The notes under the pieces were generated by a model. That model was not told where the DNA came from, did not search any database, and worked only from the letters and a program-made list of their open reading frames with translations. This document shows positions 6,282 through 12,214 of a DNA stretch of 13,609 nucleotides, piece by piece. The stretch's first letter is position 1. The number at the start of each line of letters is the position of its first letter. Made by a program: the position numbers and the translations under genes. The DNA comes from JBKHHU01 sp046539045 (GTDB taxonomy: Bacteria; Planctomycetota; Phycisphaerae; SM23-33), in NCBI GenBank assembly GCA_046539045.1, contig JBKHHU010000088.1, positions 1 to 13,609 on the forward strand. The letters are read 5' to 3'.

Positions 6282-8495
6282 TTATTCCTCGCTGACGGCC
6301 GGCAGCCGGACGTACACCGTAGTGCCTTGTCCGGTGTCGGTCTGAATCCAGATGCGTCCGCCGTTGCCTTCGACGTACCGTTTGGCGCGGGGCAGCCCGA
6401 GTCCGGGTCTGCGACCTGCTGCATGGTGCGAGAAAAACGGCGTGTACGCCTGGCTAAGGGTGCGGTGGTCCATTCCCGGACCGTTGTCCCGTACCGCCAG
6501 CAAAACCGATCCATTGACCGGGTCGGGTCGGGCTTCGAGACGGATGTGAGGCTGGTCTCCGCAAGCCGTCGCCGCGTTTTCTACCAGTTCCTTGACAACC
6601 GAGCGGATCTGTTCGGAATCCGCCCACAGATCAGGGGTTTCGGCCCCTACTTCTTTATCGACACGCGAGGCGGCCGCTTGAGGGTGATTTGACCCGGAAA
6701 AATCGGCGACGACCTCATCCAGCAGCTCCCGGACCGGAACCTTGGCTGGATTGGGCGGGGTCGGGGAGGCGAATTCCATCAGATCGGTGATGATATCGCT
6801 GATCTTGTGGGCCTGTTCGGCGATGGTTGCCCACACCTTCCGGTCCTTTTCGGTTTCCGCGCGTTCCTTCATCAGCTGCGCTCGCCCGGAGACGATCGCC
6901 AGCGGGTTGTTCAGTTCGTGAGCGGCACCGGCGGCCATCTCCCCAACGGCTGCCAGCGTGCGCGCCTCGGCAAGAGCTTCCTGCGTCTCAGCCAGCACCT
7001 GCGACGCACCGGCCAGCTGTTCGCTGACTTGAACGGCCTGGGTTCGGCCCTGGACAATCGCCAGCGCCAGCCCGGTAGCAGACAACAGGGCCTTGAGCAT
7101 GGATTGCTCCAGCCCGGCCGGCTGGGCTTCGGCTGCCGGTTGGAAGAAAACTCCGCCGATCCATTGCTTGCCGCACATCAGCGGCAGGTGGATGGCGTTT
7201 TCAACGTCCAGCCACTCGCTGAGGGCTTCGGCAGTGCCCACGAGGTAAGAAACTGCCTGGTCGGCGGAGATCTGCTCGCCTTCCGGAGTGCCGCAATCCT
7301 TGACGGTGCGCGAGAAGCTTTTGAAGCGGGTCGGTCGGTCCCTCCGGCCGCAGGCTGCGAGCACCCGGATTTCCGGCTGGCGGGAATTGTCCAGCGAATA
7401 GGTAACGTAGGCGGAATCCTCGATCACACCCATGGTCGCGACCATGTCCAGCATCGCCTGAAGGACCTCCGGTACCGATGCCTGCGGGCCGACTTCGGAA
7501 GCAAACGTCGTGAACAGCGTGAACGCCCGCGCCTTGGATTCGACGGCTTTCAGGCGGGAGGAGAGGGCGGCGTTTTCCTGCCGGAGCCTGGCATTGGCTG
7601 CCGAGAGCAGATCGGTCTCTTCCAGAGCCGGCGCATTAAGCAGTTCCTGTTGCACTCGCTGCACTTTGCCGCCGAGTTCATCGCCGATTCTCCGCAGGCT
7701 GTCGCCATCCAATCCGAACAGATCCGCCATCTGCCGGGTCGTGCGCGGGAACGTGTGGTTTCCGGAATAGCCGATCCGCTTCTCGCGGGCCACGGCGTCG
7801 GCCAGACCCACCAGGGCCACCAGATCCGCCGCGCTGACGCTGGAGGGGATGGCTTCGAACGGCTGGTGGTGCAGCCAGACCACTTCGCAGACCCACTGGG
7901 GGGGATTCCGCGTCTGGAGATAGCGTCTGCCCGCGACGGAGTGGTCGGCGCCGATGACGGACCGCTCCGCCGTGGCGATGTTGCCCTGATCGGCATCGGA
8001 GATCTGGATTGCCCTGGCGTAGCTGCGCGGAAGTGCCTGATAGAGAACGAACTTGCCGATGTCGTGCAGGAGACCGGCGGCAAAGGCCTTCTCCTGCAGT
8101 TGGGCATCTCCGACGGACGCAGCGATGTCCTCTGCGGCGATGGCGACGGCCAGCGAATGCTTCCACAAGGCATGCAGGCCCCGCTCGGGATCGGCCGAGT
8201 CACGCTGGTTCCAGGGCCGCACGCCAAGCAGACGCGTGCGGAGCCAAGGGGCGTCGAGGGGCCGGTCCTGCTCGGCAGCGAGTATGTCCACGGTGGCCGA
8301 CGGATCCAGTCGGGCCAGTTCGCGCATCGGGACCAGTGTTCCCGGATCTCCCGGCGCGGATTCCGACGCCATCGAGAGCAGTTTGCTCGCGAGAGTTCGG
8401 GGGCTGCTGAGGGCGTCCAGGTTGCGGATCAGCAGATCGAGTTGCTGAACGCTCAACGTGCCCTGGTCATGTTCATTGTCCGCGCGGCTCGGCAA
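6282..8495 (-). CDS. HDOD-GAF hybrid sensor histidine kinase
   Basis: This 737-residue cytoplasmic sensor kinase has no membrane segment. An N-terminal HDOD/HD-type domain (about 15-290) contains His113, His144-Asp145 (LLHDIGK), His185, His209-His210 and Asp233. A GAF-like domain follows (about 320-485), then a coiled coil (490-515), a HisKA dimerisation domain with phospho-acceptor His526 in AAHELNNP, and a HATPase_c domain with N-box Asn640, DNGPGM (670-675) and GLGL (698-701). It should autophosphorylate and pass phosphate to the flanking receivers. The start is TTG 8495: GGAGGGAG lies 7 bases before it, and the next in-frame ATG would cut off about 40 residues. Gaps of 26 bases upstream and 13 downstream place it in the middle of a three-gene operon. 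Confidence 0.92.
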   Translation of the reverse strand: MPSRADNEHDQGTLSVQQLDLLIRNLDALSSPRTLASKLLSMASESAPGDPGTLVPMRELARLDPSATVDILAAEQDRPLDAPWLRTRLLGVRPWNQRDSADPERGLHALWKHSLAVAIAAEDIAASVGDAQLQEKAFAAGLLHDIGKFVLYQALPRSYARAIQISDADQGNIATAERSVIGADHSVAGRRYLQTRNPPQWVCEVVWLHHQPFEAIPSSVSAADLVALVGLADAVAREKRIGYSGNHTFPRTTRQMADLFGLDGDSLRRIGDELGGKVQRVQQELLNAPALEETDLLSAANARLRQENAALSSRLKAVESKARAFTLFTTFASEVGPQASVPEVLQAMLDMVATMGVIEDSAYVTYSLDNSRQPEIRVLAACGRRDRPTRFKSFSRTVKDCGTPEGEQISADQAVSYLVGTAEALSEWLDVENAIHLPLMCGKQWIGGVFFQPAAEAQPAGLEQSMLKALLSATGLALAIVQGRTQAVQVSEQLAGASQVLAETQEALAEARTLAAVGEMAAGAAHELNNPLAIVSGRAQLMKERAETEKDRKVWATIAEQAHKISDIITDLMEFASPTPPNPAKVPVRELLDEVVADFSGSNHPQAAASRVDKEVGAETPDLWADSEQIRSVVKELVENAATACGDQPHIRLEARPDPVNGSVLLAVRDNGPGMDHRTLSQAYTPFFSHHAAGRRPGLGLPRAKRYVEGNGGRIWIQTDTGQGTTVYVRLPAVSEE

Positions 8496-8502
8496 GAATT
8501 CG

Positions 8503-8510
8503 CTCCCTCC
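8503..8510 (-). promoter_or_regulatory. Shine-Dalgarno that fixes the TTG start of the kinase
   Basis: In the minus sense GGAGGGAG ends 7 bases before TTG 8495. No ATG or GTG nearby has comparable support, so the rare TTG start is favoured. Confidence 0.7.
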
Positions 8511-8521
8511 GCCCCGCTCGG

Positions 8522-9091
8522 TCAGCCGTTTACAAGCTTAACGATGCGGTCGATCACCTGCTCGATGTTGAACGGCTTCTTGATAAAGTCGTCCGCACCG
8601 GCTTCCTTCAGTTGCTCAACTTCGCTCGGGTTCACCATTCCGGAGATGATGAGGATCTTGATGCGGTTGAGCTTCGGGTTCTGCCGAATGGTCTGGCAGA
8701 CGACGTTCCCGTTGATGTCCGGGAGCATGTAGTCGAGCACCACCAGGTCAGGGTTGAACTGCTGCGTGAGCACACCGGCATCATAGCCGGTGGTGGCGGT
8801 GGCCACTTCGAACCTGCCGTCGCTCTCCAGCACATCCGAGAAGAGCTCTACGATCTGTGGGTCGTCATCGACAACCAGAATGCGGTATTTCCCGCCTTCC
8901 AGGCCGTCCATCGGGATGCTGTGATCCTCCATGAATTTCACGAGCGAATCATGAGGAATGCGGCGAAATTTGCTTCCCGGAACACGGAACCCCTCGAGTT
9001 GCCCGCTGTCAAAGCACCGGATGATCGTCTGCTGTGAAAGCTTGCATATCTCGGCTGCTTCACCTGTTGTGTAGACTGCTTTCTCGCGCAC
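8522..9091 (-). CDS. excisionase-type HTH fused to a receiver domain (response regulator)
   Basis: The 189-residue protein has an unusual order: a MerR-like/excisionase-type HTH_17 domain at residues 6-58 (TTGEAAEICKLSQQTI, then GFRVPGSKFRRIP), followed by a full receiver domain at 69-187. The receiver keeps Asp75/Asp76, phospho-acceptor Asp120 (LVVLDYM), Ser150 and Lys171/Lys172 (KKPF). It is probably the DNA-binding output of the kinase encoded next, controlled by phosphorylation of its C-terminal receiver. GTG 9091 is chosen because AGGAG lies 7 bases before it; ATG 9109 is in frame but has only AAGG directly abutting it and would add six residues. First gene of the operon, preceded by a dyad-rich leader where it might act on its own promoter. 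Confidence 0.9.
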   Translation of the reverse strand: MREKAVYTTGEAAEICKLSQQTIIRCFDSGQLEGFRVPGSKFRRIPHDSLVKFMEDHSIPMDGLEGGKYRILVVDDDPQIVELFSDVLESDGRFEVATATTGYDAGVLTQQFNPDLVVLDYMLPDINGNVVCQTIRQNPKLNRIKILIISGMVNPSEVEQLKEAGADDFIKKPFNIEQVIDRIVKLVNG

Positions 9092-9149
9092 CTGGAATCT
9101 CCTGCCCATCCTTGGTTCGGTAGTGGCGTCTCCTGAAGTCGGTCCCTGG

Positions 9150-9183
9150 CATGCAGTTACGCATGGAGTCGTCCCGACTCCAT
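9150..9183 (-). promoter_or_regulatory. perfect dyad and overlapping alternative hairpin upstream of the signalling operon
   Basis: Positions 9163-9183 form a perfect inverted repeat with 9-base arms (ATGGAGTCG and CGACTCCAT) around a 3-base spacer. A second inverted repeat, CATGC (9150-9154) and GCATG (9161-9165), overlaps it, so only one can form at a time. As DNA the dyad is a plausible operator for the HTH-receiver protein; as RNA it is a strong hairpin about 60 bases before the ribosome binding site. Confidence 0.55.
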
Positions 9184-9188
9184 TGTAT

Positions 9189-9212
9189 CCCCGGCTGTCC
9201 CCACGGCCGGGG
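9189..9212 (-). promoter_or_regulatory. GC-rich stem-loop in the signalling operon leader
   Basis: CCCCGGC (9189-9195) and GCCGGGG (9206-9212) form a perfect 7-bp stem with a 10-base loop, 5 bases from the adjacent 21-base dyad. If transcription starts near 9232 both would lie in the leader RNA. The role is not known. Confidence 0.45.
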
Positions 9213-9238
9213 CATGTTGCTGCCTACTTCATTGTAGG

Positions 9239-9266
9239 ATTATCGACCGATTCAGCGAGTGGAAAA
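9239..9266 (-). promoter_or_regulatory. weak promoter candidate of the signalling operon
   Basis: In the minus sense GATAAT (9239-9244, 5 of 6) has a poor TTTTCC -35 (9261-9266) at 16 bases. A-tracts at 9263-9266, 9272-9275 and 9280-9284 could act as an UP element or bend. The weak -35 suggests an activator-dependent promoter. Confidence 0.3.
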
Positions 9267-9388
9267 TAGGGAAAATACGAAAAAGACGCAGCTTCCGTAA
9301 GTGAAGGCGATAGCGAGCTCTGGGGGAACAGGGCGGTGTGCCTGTACCAGAGGGTTCAGGAGGAGTGGGATAGGCGGGGGAACCGAGT

Positions 9389-9435
9389 TGGCGAAGGGAA
9401 AACCCTCAGCTCCAGCGAGAGTTTTCCCTTCGCCA
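9389..9435 (-). terminator. long perfect hairpin behind the FlgM-like gene
   Basis: Arms 9389-9403 and 9421-9435 pair perfectly over 15 bp, including GGCGAAGGGAAAAC against GTTTTCCCTTCGCC. After one mismatch CTC/GAG extend the stem. It begins 20 bases after the FlgM-like stop codon, in the right place for a terminator. It is nearly symmetric and so could act in both directions. The T residues lie within the stem, not behind it. Confidence 0.6.
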
Positions 9436-9455
9436 GTGACAGCCAGTCCGGAACA

Positions 9456-9767
9456 TTATTCGCCAAACAGGTCTGCCATCAGACCATCCACGGTCTTCTC
9501 AAGTCGTTCAGGAGTTTCATAGGTCCCGGCAGCGATCTCAGCCTTGACCCGGTTTACGAGGTCCGTTCGAACCTCAGGCAGTTCATCGACTTTCGCCATC
9601 AGCCTGCCGACATCGGAGATTTCGACGATGTCCTCGATTTCGCCGTCGCCGTCGCCGGCGTCATTTGCGGCGGCCTGTCGGCGAGCGGGCTGTTGTACGG
9701 AGCTCATCTGAAACTGCTCAATGGACCTGGGACACGCATACGAACAAATCCCATCAACATTGACCAT
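9456..9767 (-). CDS. FlgM-like anti-sigma-28 factor
   Basis: FlgM proteins bind the flagellar sigma factor FliA (sigma-28) and hold it inactive until the hook is finished. Residues 49-103 fit the FlgM family (PF04316): EISDVGRLMAKVDELPEVR, a short turn, RVKAEIAAGTYETPERLEKT and a final LMADLF helix. The N-terminal half is polar and probably disordered, as in FlgM. I chose ATG 9767 (103 residues) because GAGGG lies 5 bases upstream and a leader stem-loop ends just before it. ATG 9707 would leave only the conserved core (83 residues), and the frame open to 9887 has no ribosome binding site. No flagellar gene is adjacent, so it could regulate another sigma factor or a developmental switch. Monocistronic. 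Confidence 0.75.
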   Translation of the reverse strand: MVNVDGICSYACPRSIEQFQMSSVQQPARRQAAANDAGDGDGEIEDIVEISDVGRLMAKVDELPEVRTDLVNRVKAEIAAGTYETPERLEKTVDGLMADLFGE

Positions 9768-9785
9768 TGCGTCCCTCAACCTTTC

Positions 9786-9808
9786 GTCCGAAAGACACTG
9801 TTTCGGAC
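9786..9808 (-). promoter_or_regulatory. stem-loop in the leader of the FlgM-like gene
   Basis: GTCCGAAA (9786-9793) and TTTCGGAC (9801-9808) form a perfect 8-bp stem with a 7-base loop, 8 bases before the GAGGG ribosome binding site. A competing small hairpin CTTTCG/CGAAAG (9781-9794) overlaps its proximal arm. Placement suggests control of translation or mRNA stability. Confidence 0.45.
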
Positions 9809-10186
9809 CATTCCGCCCAGGCTGCCGGCGAATCGCCACCCATCCTTGAGCAGCATCGCAGTGTCGGCCTGGTTGCCTGGCGGACAAGTTTTCAAACTGC
9901 CTGGAACATCCGATGATCCAGAACCATCGGTTCCAGTGCGTCCTTGCGTATAAGGTATCGACCCACGCAGACAGCGCGCTTGATCGATTGTGAGTATTCG
10001 GAGTATCGGTAAGTGTCTTTTGAGTCAGTGCTTACGATGACTTTTATCGGACTCCGGCAAAAACATCCATTTCTGCCGAAAATCCCCGACAAGCAAAAAG
10101 TTCTCAGGTTTACCAGATTACCCAGCTTCACATTATCTATACGGAAAACGCCCGGCAGAAAACCAGAGATTTCGGCAACTTTCCGC

Positions 10187-10213
10187 TAAAGTTTTCGGCC
10201 TTGCCCTCGATAG
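10187..10213 (+). promoter_or_regulatory. sigma-28-like promoter pointing into the 3' end of mnmG
   Basis: TAAAGTTT (10187-10194) matches the FliA -35 consensus at 8 of 8 positions. After 11 bases CTCGATAG (10206-10213) matches the GCCGATAA -10 consensus at 5 of 8. It would start a transcript near 10220 antisense to mnmG. No plus-strand gene lies downstream in this window, so it may be chance. Confidence 0.25.
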
Positions 10214-10278
10214 GAACGAACCGCGCCCGCTACAGGTTGGGCTCCATTCGCCCTCCGGGCCGCACATGCAGGGGCTAG

Positions 10279-12204
10279 TCACCTCCGGGCCAAATGCACC
10301 GACAGCACCGAAATGTCTGCCGGGGTGATCCCGCTGACGCGCAACGCCTGCCCAAGGCTGCGAGGCTGGACGGCAGCGAGTTTCTCCTTGGCCTCGTGAC
10401 GCAGATGGGGCACGTTGTCGTAATCGAACGATGCCGGGAGGAGCTTCCGATCGAGGTCCTTCATCTGTTTCAGTGCCCGTTGCTCCTTGACCAGGTACCC
10501 CTCATACCGGGCGTCGATCGCCAGCGAATCCAGCGCGCGGCGATGGGTGCGGCAGAGTTCCAGCAGGCGGCCAGCCGAGTCGGATTCCTCCGCCTGGACC
10601 TGCTCGACCAGCGCGGAGAGCTCGGCCGACGGCGAACGCAGCGTCAGCCACAAGCTCTTGCCACGGTATCTCATGTGGTCGAGCAGTTCGCGGGCTTCTT
10701 TCACGGCTGAGGCTTTGGCCTGATAGGTTTCCCATCGCTCGTCGGATACCGTACCGACGTCGCGCCCGATTTCGGTCAGTCGGCGGTCGGCGTTGTCGGC
10801 CCGGAGGCTGAGCCGGTGCTCGGCCCGGCTGGTGAACATCCGATACGGTTCGTTGACGCCCTTGGTCACCAGATCGTCGATCATCACGCCGATGTAGGCC
10901 TGGTCTCGCCCCAACACCAGCGGGGGGCGATCCTGAATCGCCAGTCCGGCATTGATGGCGGCAAGAAGTCCCTGCCCGGCGGCTTCCTCGTATCCGGTCG
11001 TCCCGTTGACCTGCCCCGCCAGGAACAGACCCTTGACCGGTTTGGTCTCCAGCGTGGGTCGAAGCTGCGTGGGGGGAAAGAAATCATACTCGATGGCGTA
11101 CCCCCACCGGAGAACGGTAGCGTCCTGGAGCCCGGGGATCCTGTGGACCATGTAGTCCTGAATGTCGACCGGAAGGGACGTGGGGATGCCGTTTGCGTAC
11201 ACCCATCGGGTATTCCTGCCTTCCGGCTCAAGAACCACCTGATGAGACGTTCGCTCACGGAAGCGGACCACCTTCGTCTCAAAGCTCGGGCAGTACCTCG
11301 GCCCGGTCGACTGGATCTGGCCGGAGAACATCGGAGCCCGGTGGAGGTTCTCCTCGACGGCCTGATGAATCTCCGGCGTGGTGCGAGTCATCCAGCAGGG
11401 GATCTGATCGACGTCCAGCTCATCATTCAGGAAGGAGAACGGCGTGGGCGGATCATCTCCATCCTGGCGCTCGCAACGCGAGTAGTCGATGGTATCCGCA
11501 TCGATTCGCGGGCAGGTGCCGGTCTTGAGGCGTCCGCTTTGGAGCCCGTGCTCAACCAGCGAGGCGGTCAGCCCGCCGGCATGCCGTTCGCCGTAGCGGC
11601 CGCCTCCCCAAGCCTGCTCACCCAGATGCATCTGCCCGTTGAGGAAGGTTCCTGCAGTGATGACGGCGGCCCGGCAGTGGACTTCGACTAGATCGCCTTC
11701 CGGGGACGGCGACTGGCTTCTGGACAGTTCGTGCTGCAGGGGGGCACCCTCGGCCTGGTGGAGGTCGAACGGTTCCGACGCGGACAGGCGGACCTGCAAA
11801 CCGCATACGCGCTGGCCGTCGGTCCGGAGCTGGAGGGCTTCTCCGGCGATGATCCGGAGGTCTGGCACGCTGCGCAGGTGGTTCTGCACGTATTCGGCGT
11901 AGGCGTACCGGTCCGATTGGCACCGCGGCCCCCACACAGCCGGGCCTTTGGAGCGGTTCAACATGCGGAACTGGATCCCGGTAGCGTCCGCAGCCAGCCC
12001 CATGAGCCCGCCCAAAGCGTCGATTTCGCGGACAATCTGTCCCTTCCCGACTCCTCCGATCGCGGGGTTGCAGGACATCTGCCCGATCGTCTCCGGGTTC
12101 AGCGTGATCAGGACGGTCTGCAGGCCCATTTTCGCCCCGGCAAGGGCGGCTTCGACACCGGCGTGCCCGCCTCCGACGACTGCGATATCAAAGGAACTAC
12201 TCAT
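10279..12204 (-). CDS. mnmG: tRNA uridine-5-carboxymethylaminomethyl modification enzyme MnmG (GidA)
   Basis: MnmG is the FAD-dependent partner of the GTPase MnmE. Together they install the carboxymethylaminomethyl (or aminomethyl) group at C5 of wobble uridine 34 in certain tRNAs. The 641-residue protein has the FAD-binding Rossmann motif VVGGGHAG (9-16), the catalytic-type cysteines Cys45 (QMSCNPAIGG) and Cys305 (RYCPSFETK), the GTFLNG and AGQVNGTTGYEEAA signatures, and the C-terminal helical domain that binds MnmE and tRNA. It is 12 residues longer than the E. coli protein. A Ser/Pro/Gln-rich insertion near residues 135-172 seems to account for the 28-residue shift of the second Cys. ATG 12204 begins MSSSFDIAVVGGG as expected; its Shine-Dalgarno is weak. 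It follows a membrane-protein gene by 10 bases. Confidence 0.97.
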   Translation of the reverse strand: MSSSFDIAVVGGGHAGVEAALAGAKMGLQTVLITLNPETIGQMSCNPAIGGVGKGQIVREIDALGGLMGLAADATGIQFRMLNRSKGPAVWGPRCQSDRYAYAEYVQNHLRSVPDLRIIAGEALQLRTDGQRVCGLQVRLSASEPFDLHQAEGAPLQHELSRSQSPSPEGDLVEVHCRAAVITAGTFLNGQMHLGEQAWGGGRYGERHAGGLTASLVEHGLQSGRLKTGTCPRIDADTIDYSRCERQDGDDPPTPFSFLNDELDVDQIPCWMTRTTPEIHQAVEENLHRAPMFSGQIQSTGPRYCPSFETKVVRFRERTSHQVVLEPEGRNTRWVYANGIPTSLPVDIQDYMVHRIPGLQDATVLRWGYAIEYDFFPPTQLRPTLETKPVKGLFLAGQVNGTTGYEEAAGQGLLAAINAGLAIQDRPPLVLGRDQAYIGVMIDDLVTKGVNEPYRMFTSRAEHRLSLRADNADRRLTEIGRDVGTVSDERWETYQAKASAVKEARELLDHMRYRGKSLWLTLRSPSAELSALVEQVQAEESDSAGRLLELCRTHRRALDSLAIDARYEGYLVKEQRALKQMKDLDRKLLPASFDYDNVPHLRHEAKEKLAAVQPRSLGQALRVSGITPADISVLSVHLARR

Positions 12205-12214
12205 GCTGCCGATT

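Larger units (their letters stand above)
9092..9455. other. 364-base gap between the FlgM-like gene and the signalling operon
   Basis: From the operon side it contains a 21-base perfect dyad, a GC stem-loop and a small CCTAC/GTAGG hairpin (9223-9238), then a weak promoter candidate and three A-tracts about 9 bases apart (9263-9284). On the FlgM side is a long inverted repeat. The stretch 9290-9385 shows no coding frame or structure I can support. Confidence 0.6.
9768..10278. other. 511-base gap between mnmG and the FlgM-like gene
   Basis: The stretch 9930-10200 is visibly AT-richer than the rest of the window, as expected for a regulatory region. It holds the leader hairpin at 9786-9808, a sigma-28-like -10 box in the minus sense (TCCGATAA, 10044-10051) without a good -35, and a sigma-28-like promoter in the plus sense (10187-10213). 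An open frame at 9892-10131 has no ribosome binding site or family resemblance. Confidence 0.55.

Noticed and set aside
5264..6295. 343-codon plus-strand frame opposite the receiver-GAF gene
   Set aside because: Same reasoning: antisense to a clear receiver domain, His/Asp/Arg-rich shadow composition and no ribosome binding site. Similar shadows at 3647-4594, 10816-11691, 11731-12516 and 12296-13027 were also dropped.
6807..8732. 641-codon open frame on the plus strand opposite the histidine kinase
   Set aside because: It is antisense to a gene with unmistakable kinase motifs. Its Gly/Arg/Gln-rich product resembles no family and such long shadows are common in GC-rich genes.
9892..10131. 79-codon minus-strand frame in the mnmG/FlgM gap
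   Set aside because: It begins with GTG without a ribosome binding site, lies in an AT-richer regulatory stretch, and shows no family resemblance.
10252..10291. Direct repeat CCTCCGGGCC at 10252-10261 and 10282-10291 around the mnmG stop
   Set aside because: Only two 10-base GC-rich copies 30 bases apart, with no sign of a mobile element or att site. Chance is likely at this base composition.
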